A DNA stretch of 35,561 bases from Acinetobacter sp. A2 (GCF_012371325.1 NZ_JAAZQX010000026.1:1-35561); one strand, 5' to 3'. Numbered from the stretch's first letter, positions 16,529-24,415 are shown. A program made the numbers and translations. Notes: generated by a model not told the origin, from the sequence alone.

Positions 16529-17494
16529 ATGGAATCTATCGGCAATTTATGGCTTTACACCGCTTTTTTTGCAATTGTGGCCGTCATGCTCGCTATTGAC
16601 TTCTTAGGCTTTCGGCAAAAAGCAGGCGAATCAGTCAAAGTAAAAACTGCTGCCTATTGGAGTATAGCCTGGGTCAGTGTTGCGGCTTTATTTGGTGGCG
16701 GCTTATGGCTATACCTCAAACAGCATTTTGGTGTTGAAATCGCCAATACCAAAGTCATGGAATACTTTGCGGGTTATTTACTGGAAAAATCTCTAGCAAT
16801 TGACAATGTCTTTGTCTGGTTAATGATTTTTGCCGCGTTTGCAATTCCTGCAGGTTTACAACGCAAAATTTTACTCTACGGCGTATTAGGTGCAATTGTA
16901 CTCAGAACCATTTTTATTTTTATTGGAGCTTGGTTCGTACAAGAATTTTCATGGATTCTATATCTGTTTGGCGCATTCTTGGTATACACGGGCTTTAAAT
17001 TCTTAAAAGGCCCAGAACAAGAAGCCAGCAACATCGAAGATATGGCGCTGTTAAAATGGTTACGCAAACACATGCGTATCACGCCAACACTACAACAAGA
17101 CAAATTCTTTGTTCGCCAAAACGGCGTACTTTGGGCCACACCACTCTTTTTAGTTTTAATTTTGGTCGAAGCATCTGACGTGATTTTCGCCGTCGATTCA
17201 ATTCCTGCAATTTTTGCAGTCACCACCGACCCGTTTATTGTCCTGACTGCAAATTTAATGGCTATTTTAGGCTTGCGTGCCATGTTTTTCTTGCTCTCTG
17301 GTGCAGCCAGTAAAATGCATTACTTACCTTATGGCTTAGGTCTAATTTTGCTGTTTATTGGTTTTAAAATGTTGATGCTGGATGTCTTCCACATGCCAAT
17401 TTGGATCTCACTGGGCTTTATTGTGATTGTACTGAGCGTTACTGCTTGGTTGTCTATTCGCCACAGCCGTAAACATCATCAAACCACGCTATAA
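16529..17494 (+). CDS. alx: TerC family membrane protein Alx, probable manganese exporter
   Basis: A 321-residue integral membrane protein with about nine helices, close in length and sequence pattern to E. coli Alx. The TerC signatures are the YLLEKSLAIDNVFVWL motif (acidic residues inside a helix) and LVEASDVIFAVDSIPAIFAV, whose Glu and Asp residues are thought to bind the metal. E. coli Alx exports Mn2+ under the same riboswitch class. The ATG at 16529 has CGGAG five bases upstream; longer frames begin inside the terminator T tract. A terminator follows at 17524. Regulation by the upstream yybP-ykoY element is strongly implied. Confidence 0.92.
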   Translation: MESIGNLWLYTAFFAIVAVMLAIDFLGFRQKAGESVKVKTAAYWSIAWVSVAALFGGGLWLYLKQHFGVEIANTKVMEYFAGYLLEKSLAIDNVFVWLMIFAAFAIPAGLQRKILLYGVLGAIVLRTIFIFIGAWFVQEFSWILYLFGAFLVYTGFKFLKGPEQEASNIEDMALLKWLRKHMRITPTLQQDKFFVRQNGVLWATPLFLVLILVEASDVIFAVDSIPAIFAVTTDPFIVLTANLMAILGLRAMFFLLSGAASKMHYLPYGLGLILLFIGFKMLMLDVFHMPIWISLGFIVIVLSVTAWLSIRHSRKHHQTTL

Positions 17495-17523
17495 GCTATT
17501 AGTCTCATATTAATTGCTCCAAT

Positions 17524-17549
17524 CAGCCTTCTTTCGGGAAGGCTGTTTT
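17524..17549 (+). terminator. rho-independent terminator after alx
   Basis: Arms CAGCCTTC / GAAGGCTG with a 6-base loop, then TTTT, 29 bases after the alx stop. Confidence 0.82.
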
Positions 17550-17653
17550 ATTCTTTTCATTTATCATCTGGTCAAACTTTAAGAGAAAATTGAGCTAAAT
17601 CTTTGTATATTTCAGGTACAATCCAGCGAAAAAATAAAATACAGGTTGTTTCC

Positions 17654-19018
17654 ATGTCATCTGCCATAGCTCGCACCGCCATTCGTGGTCGCTTTCTGGA
17701 TTTTCAAAATAGCGTCACTCAAGCACAAGAGCTGCCTGAACAAGTACGCTATATCGAAGATGCCTTGCTGATTTGCGAACATGGCAAGATACAGTGGTTT
17801 GGTACTTGGCAAGCAGGGCAGTCACAACTCACTGCAGATACGCCCATACAGCATTATCCTGAGCATTTAATTGTGCCAGGACTGATCGACACCCATGTGC
17901 ATTTTCCACAAACTGAAATGATGGGCGCGTATGGTGAACAATTATTGGAATGGCTAAATAGCTATACTTTTCCAACCGAACTACAATTTTCAGATCAAGC
18001 CTATGCAAATCAGATTGCTCAATTTTTTGTGCAGGAATTACTCAAAAATGGTACCACGACAGCGTTGGTATTCTGTACGGTGCATCCTGAATCGGTAGAT
18101 GCTTTATTTGAAGCTGCACAACAGCAACAAATGCGTTTGATTGCAGGTAAAGTGATGATGGACCGACATGCACCTGAAGCCTTATGCGACACCGCAGAAA
18201 GCGCTTACGCAGACTCTAAAACCTTAATTGAAAAATGGCATGGCAAAGGACGTAATCTATATGCCATTACCCCACGTTTTGCACCGACCTCCAGTCCTGA
18301 ACAGTTGGCACGGGCAGGGCAGCTTAAAGCCGAATATCCAGACGTATATCTGCATACCCATTTAAGTGAAAACCCAAATGAAATTGCTTGGGTCAAACAG
18401 CTATTTCCTGAACAACAGGGATATTTAGATGTCTATCATCACTATGGCTTAACTGGTTCACGCTCGGTTTTTGCGCATTGCGTGCATTTGGAAGAAAATG
18501 AATGGCAATGTCTGCATCAAACAGATTCAGCGATTGCCTTTTGCCCAACATCCAATTTATTTTTAGGTAGTGGCTTATTCCCTTTGCAACGGACTTGGGA
18601 GCATCAAGTCAAAGTTGGCATAGGTACCGATGTTGGGGCAGGGACATCCTTTAATATTTTACATACCCTCAGTGAAGCTTATAAAGTGCAACAGCTACAA
18701 GGCAACAAACTCTCGGCCTATGAAGCGCTCTATCATGCCACTTTAGGAGCGGCCAAAGCGTTAGATTTAGACGACAAACTTGGCAATTTTACGGTAGGGA
18801 AAGAAGCTGATTTTGTGGTGTTAGACTTGCATGCCACTGCTTTGCAAAGCTTACGCCAACAACGCGCAAAAAACCTTGAAGATGCCTTATTTGCCCTCAT
18901 TACGTTAGCAGATGACCGTAACATTCATGCGACCTATATTTATGGACAACGTGCCTACTACAACCCTACAAGCAACCCAAAACCAAACGCTGAAGCACCT
19001 CCAAAAGCAGGAATCTAA
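17654..19018 (+). CDS. guaD: guanine deaminase
   Basis: A 454-residue amidohydrolase that deaminates guanine to xanthine in purine salvage. The metal-binding HxH is His81/His83 in PGLIDTHVHFPQ. Later metal or substrate residues appear in YLHTHLSENPNE, FAHCVHL, FCPTSNLFLGSGLF and GIGTDVGAG, all typical of GuaD. The ATG at 17654 follows AGGTTG; the longer frame from 17603 starts in the promoter region and lacks a site. A small overlapping frame lies at its 3' end. hpt, another purine salvage gene, follows beyond a terminator, so the two may be coordinated. Confidence 0.95.
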   Translation: MSSAIARTAIRGRFLDFQNSVTQAQELPEQVRYIEDALLICEHGKIQWFGTWQAGQSQLTADTPIQHYPEHLIVPGLIDTHVHFPQTEMMGAYGEQLLEWLNSYTFPTELQFSDQAYANQIAQFFVQELLKNGTTTALVFCTVHPESVDALFEAAQQQQMRLIAGKVMMDRHAPEALCDTAESAYADSKTLIEKWHGKGRNLYAITPRFAPTSSPEQLARAGQLKAEYPDVYLHTHLSENPNEIAWVKQLFPEQQGYLDVYHHYGLTGSRSVFAHCVHLEENEWQCLHQTDSAIAFCPTSNLFLGSGLFPLQRTWEHQVKVGIGTDVGAGTSFNILHTLSEAYKVQQLQGNKLSAYEALYHATLGAAKALDLDDKLGNFTVGKEADFVVLDLHATALQSLRQQRAKNLEDALFALITLADDRNIHATYIYGQRAYYNPTSNPKPNAEAPPKAGI

Positions 19019-19118
19019 ACCTGCTCGACGTCCTATGCTCCGAGTGCTTGGACTGGGAATGTTGGCGCTCGGCTGTGCCTTTTTGTTACGCTCAGATGCA
19101 TCTCAAAGCAAAAAATGA
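18942..19118 (+). CDS. possible small membrane protein overlapping the guaD 3' end
   Basis: A 58-residue frame that overlaps guaD by 77 bases in another phase. It has a basic stretch (KPARRP near 26-31) followed by one hydrophobic helix (LRVLGLGMLALGCAFLL, about 33-49) and a short polar tail, the look of a genuine single-pass small protein. There is no strong ribosome binding site, so it would depend on translational coupling with guaD. A shorter ATG start at 19035 is also possible. The 100-base non-overlapping tail has no other use that I can see. Real status is uncertain. Confidence 0.4.
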   Translation: MDNVPTTTLQATQNQTLKHLQKQESKPARRPMLRVLGLGMLALGCAFLLRSDASQSKK

Positions 19119-19184
19119 TGTTATTTTAACCATGCAAGAGGATGCAACATCCACCAAGATATATTAAAATTAAGACATATTTTG

Positions 19185-19210
19185 AGGTGTTGCAGGTCAA
19201 CACCTTTTTT
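19185..19210 (+). terminator. terminator between guaD and hpt, possible hpt attenuator
   Basis: A perfect 8 bp stem AGGTGTTG / CAACACCT with a 5-base loop, then six T residues. It ends only 26 bases before the hpt start, leaving no room for a full promoter between. Thus either transcription reads through it into hpt or it acts as an attenuator. Confidence 0.8.
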
Positions 19211-19235
19211 ATTTTTGCTTTTTAGGTATCTACCC

Positions 19236-19763
19236 ATGACAGTTGAAATGCAGGTTTTGATTTCTGCAGAAGAAATCCAGACAAAAGTTCAGGAACTTGG
19301 TCAAAAAATTAATGCACACTATGCCAACAGTGATAAAGAATTGGTGTTGATTGGCCTATTACGTGGCTCGGTGCTGTTCATGGCAGATTTATGCCGCACC
19401 ATTCACAAGCCGCATGAACTGGATTTTATGACCGTATCCAGTTACGGTGGCGGTACTGTGTCTTCGCGTGATGTGAAAATTTTAAAAGATCTCGATGGTG
19501 AAATTCGCGGTAAAGATGTGTTGGTGGTTGAAGATATTATTGACTCAGGCAACACTTTAAATAAAGTCGTTGAAATTTTACAAACGCGTGAACCAAACTC
19601 AATTCAGCTATGCACCTTAATTAGTAAGCCATCACGCCGTGAAATTGAACTTGATGTCCAATTTATGGGCTTTGAAATTGAAGATAAATTTATTGTCGGT
19701 TATGGCCTAGACTACGATCAGAAATACCGCCACATTCCATTTATTGGTGAAATTGGTTTATAA
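19236..19763 (+). CDS. hpt: hypoxanthine phosphoribosyltransferase
   Basis: A 175-residue purine salvage enzyme that transfers phosphoribose from PRPP to hypoxanthine (and possibly guanine). The PRPP signature [14 protein letters not shown] is near 95-108, with [15 protein letters not shown] near 34-48 and the flexible-loop motif SSYGGGT. The C-terminal [15 protein letters not shown] is typical. The ATG at 19236 follows TAGGTA; the longer frame would translate the terminator. Length is exactly that of Acinetobacter homologues. The gene sits behind a hairpin that may limit its transcription. Confidence 0.96.
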   Translation: MTVEMQVLISAEEIQTKVQELGQKINAHYANSDKELVLIGLLRGSVLFMADLCRTIHKPHELDFMTVSSYGGGTVSSRDVKILKDLDGEIRGKDVLVVEDIIDSGNTLNKVVEILQTREPNSIQLCTLISKPSRREIELDVQFMGFEIEDKFIVGYGLDYDQKYRHIPFIGEIGL

Positions 19764-19786
19764 AAACCGAATACATCCTGTTTTTA

Positions 19787-19813
19787 AAAGTGATCTTTGG
19801 ATCACTTTTTTTA
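19787..19813 (+). terminator. rho-independent terminator after hpt
   Basis: Ten-base arms AAAAGTGATC / GATCACTTTT around a TTTG loop, then further T residues, 24 bases after the hpt stop. Confidence 0.9.
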
Positions 19814-19958
19814 GGCCTATTCTTTGTACTTCCTGTATCAAACAGGACAAAAACACAACATGCTGTAGCATTATTTGACTGTTTTCCTCGGAATTTTTCA
19901 GCAAAGATAAGACTGAAACATGATCTAAAACATAAACAAAGATAACAAGGAGCTGCTC

Positions 19959-20216
19959 ATGTGGTCATTAATTGTCGCTATTGTGGTGGGTTTTATTGCA
20001 GGTTTAATCGCACGTGCTATTCATCCTGGAGATGACAAAGCAGGGTTTATTGTCACAACATTGTTAGGGATTGCAGGCTCTTTATTGGCCACCTACGCAG
20101 GTCGTATGCTAGGACTTTATTCAGATGGCTCGGCTGCAGGTTTTCTCGCTTCTATCATTGGTGCGCTGATTATTCTGTTTATTTATAATATGGTCACGAA
20201 AAAATCGCGTGCTTAA
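19959..20216 (+). CDS. GlsB/YeaQ/YmgE family stress-response membrane protein
   Basis: An 85-residue inner-membrane protein with three hydrophobic helices (about 1-18, 28-47 and 58-78). The pattern GFIAGLIARAIHPG, then GFIVTTLLGIAGSLLATYAGR and GFLASIIGALIILFIY, is the transglycosylase-associated (PF04226) family. E. coli relatives are induced by stress, but their biochemical role is not known; the old name transglycosylase-associated is not evidence of enzyme activity. AAGGAG is well placed before ATG. It is a single-gene unit with a terminator on each side. Confidence 0.9.
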   Translation: MWSLIVAIVVGFIAGLIARAIHPGDDKAGFIVTTLLGIAGSLLATYAGRMLGLYSDGSAAGFLASIIGALIILFIYNMVTKKSRA

Positions 20217-20245
20217 ATATAGTCCTGATCTTTCAATCGAATTAA

Positions 20246-20275
20246 AAAACCGCCTAAAACTTCAGGCGGTTTTTC
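20246..20275. terminator. bidirectional rho-independent terminator
   Basis: Arms AAAACCGCCT / AGGCGGTTTT with an 8-base loop, A and T tracts on either side. It separates the convergent GlsB-type gene (ends 20216) and dsbC (ends 20326). Confidence 0.9.
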
Positions 20276-20325
20276 TTTTGACTGAACTAAACTGTACTGA
20301 AATCTAGCCCATTCACATAACAGTT

Positions 20326-21027
20326 TTACAAACCAAATTCTTTAAAAATCTGCTCAATTTGTGCGGCAGGATAAGCACCCATCACTTTAAAACCATTTGA
20401 AAAAATGATGGCAGGCGTTCCTTGCACAGCTAAACTTTTGGCTAAAGCCAAGTTACGCTCAATTGGGTTGGCACAACTGCTTTTGCTGCTAGGCAACTGC
20501 GCTTTACTGATTAAATTTTCCCAAGCCTGTGCTGGATTCTTCTCACAAAACACCTGTTTAGACGGCGTTACAGATTGTGCTTTTAACGGCAAAACAAAGG
20601 TATAAACCGTAATATTATTCAGCTTTTTCAGTTCAGCCTCAAGTTGTTTACAATATGGGCAATTTGGGTCAGAAAAGATCGCAATCTGACGTTTACCCGT
20701 ACCTCTTACACTTTTTAAAGCATCCTGCAAAGGTAACTTTTTCCAATCCACACTGTTTTGTTGAATCAATAAATCTTTGGTCAGATTATGCTGATCTTTC
20801 AAACGAATCATAGAGCCCGCCAAAATATGTTGGGCATCTTCGTTTAAATACACCACTTGACCATCCATAGCAGCGCTATAAATCCCTTTCATTTCTGTGG
20901 CCTGAATATTTTCTAGCTTTAAATGTGGGTGCTGCTGTTTTAAATTTTTTGTTACTGATGCCACATCGGCCATACTAAATGTACTGCACACCCCGATTAA
21001 GGCTGCCAAACTCAATTGTTTAATCAT
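20326..21027 (-). CDS. dsbC: thiol:disulfide interchange protein DsbC
   Basis: A 233-residue periplasmic disulfide isomerase. The signal peptide spans 1-20 (cleavage after SMA). An N-terminal dimerisation domain (about 21-80) is followed by a linker and a thioredoxin domain with the active site CPYC at 123-126 (in FSDPNCPYCKQLE) and the cis-proline loop GTPAIIFSNG. Two further cysteines in the thioredoxin domain (in VFCEKN and SSCANP) match the structural pair of DsbC. I chose ATG 21027 because it gives a normal signal peptide; the frame can start nine codons earlier (21054), and neither start has a strong ribosome binding site. It follows dmeF on the same strand. Confidence 0.92.
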   Translation of the reverse strand: MIKQLSLAALIGVCSTFSMADVASVTKNLKQQHPHLKLENIQATEMKGIYSAAMDGQVVYLNEDAQHILAGSMIRLKDQHNLTKDLLIQQNSVDWKKLPLQDALKSVRGTGKRQIAIFSDPNCPYCKQLEAELKKLNNITVYTFVLPLKAQSVTPSKQVFCEKNPAQAWENLISKAQLPSSKSSCANPIERNLALAKSLAVQGTPAIIFSNGFKVMGAYPAAQIEQIFKEFGL

Positions 21028-21140
21028 TGTCTGAACTTGATAAAATAAATTCATCCCGATTCTAAGCTCAAAGCCAAACCAAATTCAGCATTTTTTAGCC
21101 TGTTTTACGCAAATGCTACAAGCCACTCAATACATCATAT

Positions 21141-22097
21141 TTAAGTTTCACGTGGAACATTCACAGACAGCGGTGCATTAATTTCTACAGACACATGCAC
21201 AATTTCTTCATGTACCGCCAAGGCTGCACGTACCTGATCTGCATCTAAGTTTTCCGCCGTTTCCAAAGCCAAAATGCAGGAAAATTTACCTTGCCCAACT
21301 TTCCAGACATGCAAATCGGTGATACTCACCTGTACAGGTAACTCATCAACCACCTCGCGAATTTCATCTACCACAGGATGATCCATTTCTGCATCTAAAA
21401 GGGTGCGACCTGTTTCAAGCATTAGCCCAATTGCCCAGCGTGCGACCAAAATTGAACCTACAATTCCCAAAACTGCATCTAGAAAATCCCAGCCCCAATA
21501 TTTGCCTGCAATCAGGGCAATAATCGCAAAAATAGAGGTGACCGCATCTGCCACCACGTGCATAAAGGCTGCTTTCTGATTCAAGTCATGGCTGTCATGT
21601 GCATGCTCGTGCTCATGATGGTGATGGTGATGGTGATGGTGATCATCTTCATGTAATAACCATGCACAAATCAGATTCACCAATAAACCTAAAACTGCAA
21701 TTGGAATGGCTTCGTTATAATGAATATCGACAGGAAAAAATAAGCGCTGGATAGAATGTACCGCCATAAATGCGGCCACAACTAACAATAAAATGGCGCT
21801 GCTATAACCTGCTAAAATTTCAATTTTCCACGTTCCAAAACTAAAGCGGGTATCTTGAGCATAATAACGTGCCGCACGATAAGCAAAATAAGCCAATCCT
21901 AAAGCCAGCATGTGTGAACTCATGTGCCAGCCATCGGCCAGCAATGCCATCGAATTAAAGACCCATCCTCCAATGATCTCTAAGAACATCATGACAGCAG
22001 TTAACAAAGCCGCATATAATATTCGCTTCTGCGCCAGCGGATTGCCTTGATCGAATTGATGCACATGGGTACGATGATGAGAATGTTGCTGACGCAT
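21141..22097 (-). CDS. dmeF: cation diffusion facilitator, DmeF-type Co/Ni exporter
   Basis: A 318-residue CDF transporter with six membrane helices that exchanges divalent metal for protons across the inner membrane. The transport-site residues are Asp55/His58 in ADGWHM and His180/Asp184 in HVVAD. A His-rich loop (about 150-170, nine consecutive His, then EHEHAHDSH) and a His-rich N-terminus (HSHHRTHVH) bind metal. The C-terminal cytoplasmic domain follows (DLHVWKVGQGKF). The DmeF assignment rests on the N-terminal His pattern and on the divergent RcnR-type regulator; Zn or Fe export cannot be excluded. No ribosome binding site is visible; the leader instead carries ACCTCC. The last codons form parS-like site 2. 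Confidence 0.87.
   Translation of the reverse strand: MRQQHSHHRTHVHQFDQGNPLAQKRILYAALLTAVMMFLEIIGGWVFNSMALLADGWHMSSHMLALGLAYFAYRAARYYAQDTRFSFGTWKIEILAGYSSAILLLVVAAFMAVHSIQRLFFPVDIHYNEAIPIAVLGLLVNLICAWLLHEDDHHHHHHHHHEHEHAHDSHDLNQKAAFMHVVADAVTSIFAIIALIAGKYWGWDFLDAVLGIVGSILVARWAIGLMLETGRTLLDAEMDHPVVDEIREVVDELPVQVSITDLHVWKVGQGKFSCILALETAENLDADQVRAALAVHEEIVHVSVEINAPLSVNVPRET
21144..21159. other. parS-like ParB binding site 2
   Basis: AGTTTCACGTGGAACA is the mirror arrangement of the site at 1785 and matches the parS palindrome at all but the first base. It overlaps the last five codons of dmeF (Val-Pro-Arg-Glu-Thr), directly before its stop. It is about 8 kb from dnaA. Confidence 0.82.
21617..21643. 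repeat. hexanucleotide tandem repeat coding the His-rich loop of dmeF
   Basis: GATGGT is repeated 4.5 times (plus strand reading), giving paired His codons on the coding strand. A change in unit number stays in frame and would add or remove His pairs from the metal-binding loop. Confidence 0.85.
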
Positions 22098-22116
22098 AGC
22101 GGGAGGTCGTTCTAAA

Positions 22117-22137
22117 ATATACTCCCCTACAGTATAT
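22117..22137. promoter_or_regulatory. RcnR/DmeR-type operator between dmeF and its regulator
   Basis: A perfect inverted repeat ATATACT / AGTATAT with a 7-base centre CCCCTAC. The layout TACT, C/G tract, AGTA is that of RcnR-class operators. It is 20 bases from the dmeF start and 19 from the regulator start, so one bound repressor can shut off both genes. Confidence 0.85.
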
Positions 22138-22155
22138 TAAAATTGAGGTGATGTG

Positions 22156-22422
22156 TTGAGCCATTTACATACAGATAAAAAAATTTTAAATCGTGTGAAA
22201 CGCTTACAAGGGCAAATTGGGGCGGTAGAACAAGCCATTCAAGACCCTGAACGCGGCTGTATTGAAGTATTGCAACAAGTGGCGGCCATTAAAGGTGCAG
22301 TCAATGGACTCATGAACGAGCTGATCGAATCACATTTACGCCATCACGTGATTGGTGATCAGTGTGAGGTTAACGAACATGAACTAGAAGAATTTATGAA
22401 GCTGTTAAAACGCTACAGCTAA
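22156..22422 (+). CDS. dmeR: RcnR/DmeR-family metal-responsive repressor
   Basis: An 88-residue all-helical repressor of the CsoR/RcnR family (PF02583). Counting from a TTG start at 22156, metal-ligand positions fall exactly as in RcnR: His3, Cys35, His60 and His64. That set senses Co2+ and Ni2+, in contrast to the Cu(I) set of CsoR or the formaldehyde site of FrmR. The TTG has GAGG seven bases upstream; a GTG three bases earlier is too close to the site and would shift the numbering by one. The gene is divergent from dmeF with a palindromic operator between. The symbol is inferred from ligands and context. Confidence 0.87.
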   Translation: MSHLHTDKKILNRVKRLQGQIGAVEQAIQDPERGCIEVLQQVAAIKGAVNGLMNELIESHLRHHVIGDQCEVNEHELEEFMKLLKRYS

Positions 22423-22528
22423 ACACATAAATTGGCTTGACCACTTAAACTGCTTCTCTTTACACTGAGTTTTTATTTCTCACTATTTGAGAGCTAGACC
22501 CTAAGCTTTAGCACTCAATCGAGTTTTT

Positions 22529-23716
22529 ATGACTCAATCTCAATCTTGGCATCCCTTTGTGATGATCAGCCTTGCCCTGATCATTGGCACCATGGGCACA
22601 GCACTTGCCAGCCCACTGTATCCAATTTATCAGGAACTTTGGCAGCTCCTCCCCAGTCATATCACCTTTATTTTTGTTGCCTACATGTTCGGCTGTTTGG
22701 CTACCTTGCTATTTTTAGGGCGTACCAGTAACAGCATTGGCTTTTTAAAAACCTTAGAATTGGGCTTGGTGATCATCACCCTAGGACTATTGATGTCCAT
22801 GTTTGCCAATAATGCGCTTTGGTTAGCTTTCGGGCGTTTTATTATTGGAATTGCTTCGGGATTAATGACCACCTCAGCATTAATTGGCCTGATTTGGAGC
22901 ATTCCCGCATCCCATAAAGCACATGCCCCTCAACTTAGTTCGGTGATTACAGCCGTTGGTTTTGGTTTAGGCCCTTTGTTGGGTGGAGCGATTGCTCAAT
23001 TTTCTGCTGCTCCCTTATTTACGCCTTATATTCCAGTGATTATTGGGGCAGTTTTATGTTTTATTGGTTTATACCGTTTACCTCAACCACAATTTGAGGC
23101 ACAGGCCTTTTCAATTGCGCCACGTTTGGAACGCCCAGTACCGCAATTTCATGCTGAATTTTATATTACGGGTTTAACTGCATTTTGCGCCTTTGCGGCG
23201 TTTAGCCTTTTTGCTTCACTTTCTCCCTCTTTTGTGCAAGTGATTATTCCTTGGCACGGGCCGTTGGTCAGTGGCTTGGCTATTACCTGTATTTTGCTGA
23301 TTTCAGCCGTGGTGCAATATTTTTCTAAAGCTATTCCTGCACGAACTTGCCTGAATTATGGCTTGTATTTACTGCTGTTCAGCCTATTAATTTTAGGCTT
23401 ATGTATGTATTTACGCTGGAGTTTTCTATTTTTTGTCAGTGATATTTTACTGGGAATTGGACACGGTTTGGCACTCATTGGCGCCTTTGGTCTGATTCAT
23501 GCTATGACCAATGTTCAGAATCGCGCAGCGGTGATGTCGACCTATTTATTTGTCGGATATTTGGGCACAATCTTGCCCATTATTGCAGTCGGTTATTTAG
23601 CCGACCACTTTGGTTTAAGCACTGCAGTATTGAGTTTTTGTACAGCAATCTGCTTACTGTGTGCAATCTTGATTATGTGGCACCGCCGTCTACAAGACAG
23701 CCCAGTCTTAGATTAA
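22529..23716 (+). CDS. major facilitator superfamily transporter
   Basis: A 395-residue MFS protein with twelve predicted membrane helices. The loop after helix 2 carries a degenerate motif A (GRTSNSIGFLKTLELG), and helix 4 contains GRFIIGIASGLMTTSALIGLIW. The stretch VITAVGFGLGPLLGGAIAQF at the end of helix 5 resembles motif C of drug/proton antiporters, so efflux is likelier than uptake, but no substrate can be named. The upstream site is weak (GAG six bases before ATG). It lies downstream of dmeR on the same strand with 106 bases between, so it is probably a separate unit. Confidence 0.85.
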   Translation: MTQSQSWHPFVMISLALIIGTMGTALASPLYPIYQELWQLLPSHITFIFVAYMFGCLATLLFLGRTSNSIGFLKTLELGLVIITLGLLMSMFANNALWLAFGRFIIGIASGLMTTSALIGLIWSIPASHKAHAPQLSSVITAVGFGLGPLLGGAIAQFSAAPLFTPYIPVIIGAVLCFIGLYRLPQPQFEAQAFSIAPRLERPVPQFHAEFYITGLTAFCAFAAFSLFASLSPSFVQVIIPWHGPLVSGLAITCILLISAVVQYFSKAIPARTCLNYGLYLLLFSLLILGLCMYLRWSFLFFVSDILLGIGHGLALIGAFGLIHAMTNVQNRAAVMSTYLFVGYLGTILPIIAVGYLADHFGLSTAVLSFCTAICLLCAILIMWHRRLQDSPVLD

Positions 23717-23803
23717 TCGTACTCTCTTAATAAGGGTATAGCTTAAACCTTAGCCATGAACTTAAGTAAAAACATGCTGCAAGCAGCCGCCTGCTTTAAT
23801 CAG

Positions 23804-24139
23804 CTATTTTTCATTGTTCGGTTGATGCTCAAGCTCTTTAATCAAGAAATAGTTTAAAAAAGTCCGAATCACGGCAATGATGCCTAGTTTAATCAGGCTG
23901 TCTAAATCGGGATCAACTGTTGTCGCCAAAATATCTGCGGCCAATTGAAACTCTAAAGCGGTCGCCAACCAATCTCCAAAGCAATATCGCGCAGTGCGGC
24001 CTGATTTTAACTGGATCAGCACAGTTAAGGTTTTAATTAAACCAATAACCACACACACCACAGAGATAAACTCTAGGGAAAGTTGCAGAAAATGCACCCA
24101 AGTGATCAGTAGTTCTCTTAAATACATCACATCCAGCAT
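23804..24139 (-). CDS. DUF1622 family membrane protein
   Basis: A 111-residue protein with hydrophobic helices at about 18-42, 66-77 and 84-101. The stretch GDWLATALEFQLAADILATTVDP and then KLGIIAVIRTFLNYFLIKEL is the hallmark of DUF1622 (PF07784). Function is not known for the family. AGGAGATTTTAA is a strong ribosome binding site before the ATG. It converges with the MFS gene. In 24140-24340 I see no feature I can support. Confidence 0.87.
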   Translation of the reverse strand: MLDVMYLRELLITWVHFLQLSLEFISVVCVVIGLIKTLTVLIQLKSGRTARYCFGDWLATALEFQLAADILATTVDPDLDSLIKLGIIAVIRTFLNYFLIKELEHQPNNEK

Positions 24140-24341
24140 TTAAAATCTCCTGCAAAGAGCTTCTCTTAGGCATTAAGCATTCAATTTAGTGTCAGTTTTT
24201 TAATTATTTACACCATCATAGCTTTAAATGCTGGGGGTAAAAAGACCAAAGTGATTTGAACAGGTGCTTGTGACGAATGGGAGACTAAAACAATATGTAA
24301 AGTGATGTTTTTTAACAGTATGCAGTAAATATGAGAAAAAT

Positions 24342-24373
24342 AAAAAAGCACTAAGTTATTAAAACTTAATGCT
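24342..24373 (-). terminator. rho-independent terminator after mnmE
   Basis: Arms AGCACTAAGTT / AACTTAATGCT with one mismatch and a 5-base loop. On the minus strand it is followed by six U residues, about 43 bases after the mnmE stop. Confidence 0.72.
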
Positions 24374-24415
24374 AATTTTTATAGTTACCTAGAAAGTAAT
24401 CGCGGGAAATTGAAA

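Noticed and set aside
16994..17002. TTTAAATTC in alx as another copy of the array repeat
   Set aside because: It lacks the final A of the 10-mer and is explained by the Phe-Lys-Phe codons of alx.
23781..23796. AAGCAG / CTGCTT hairpin between the MFS and DUF1622 genes as a terminator
   Set aside because: Only six pairs, no T tract on either strand.
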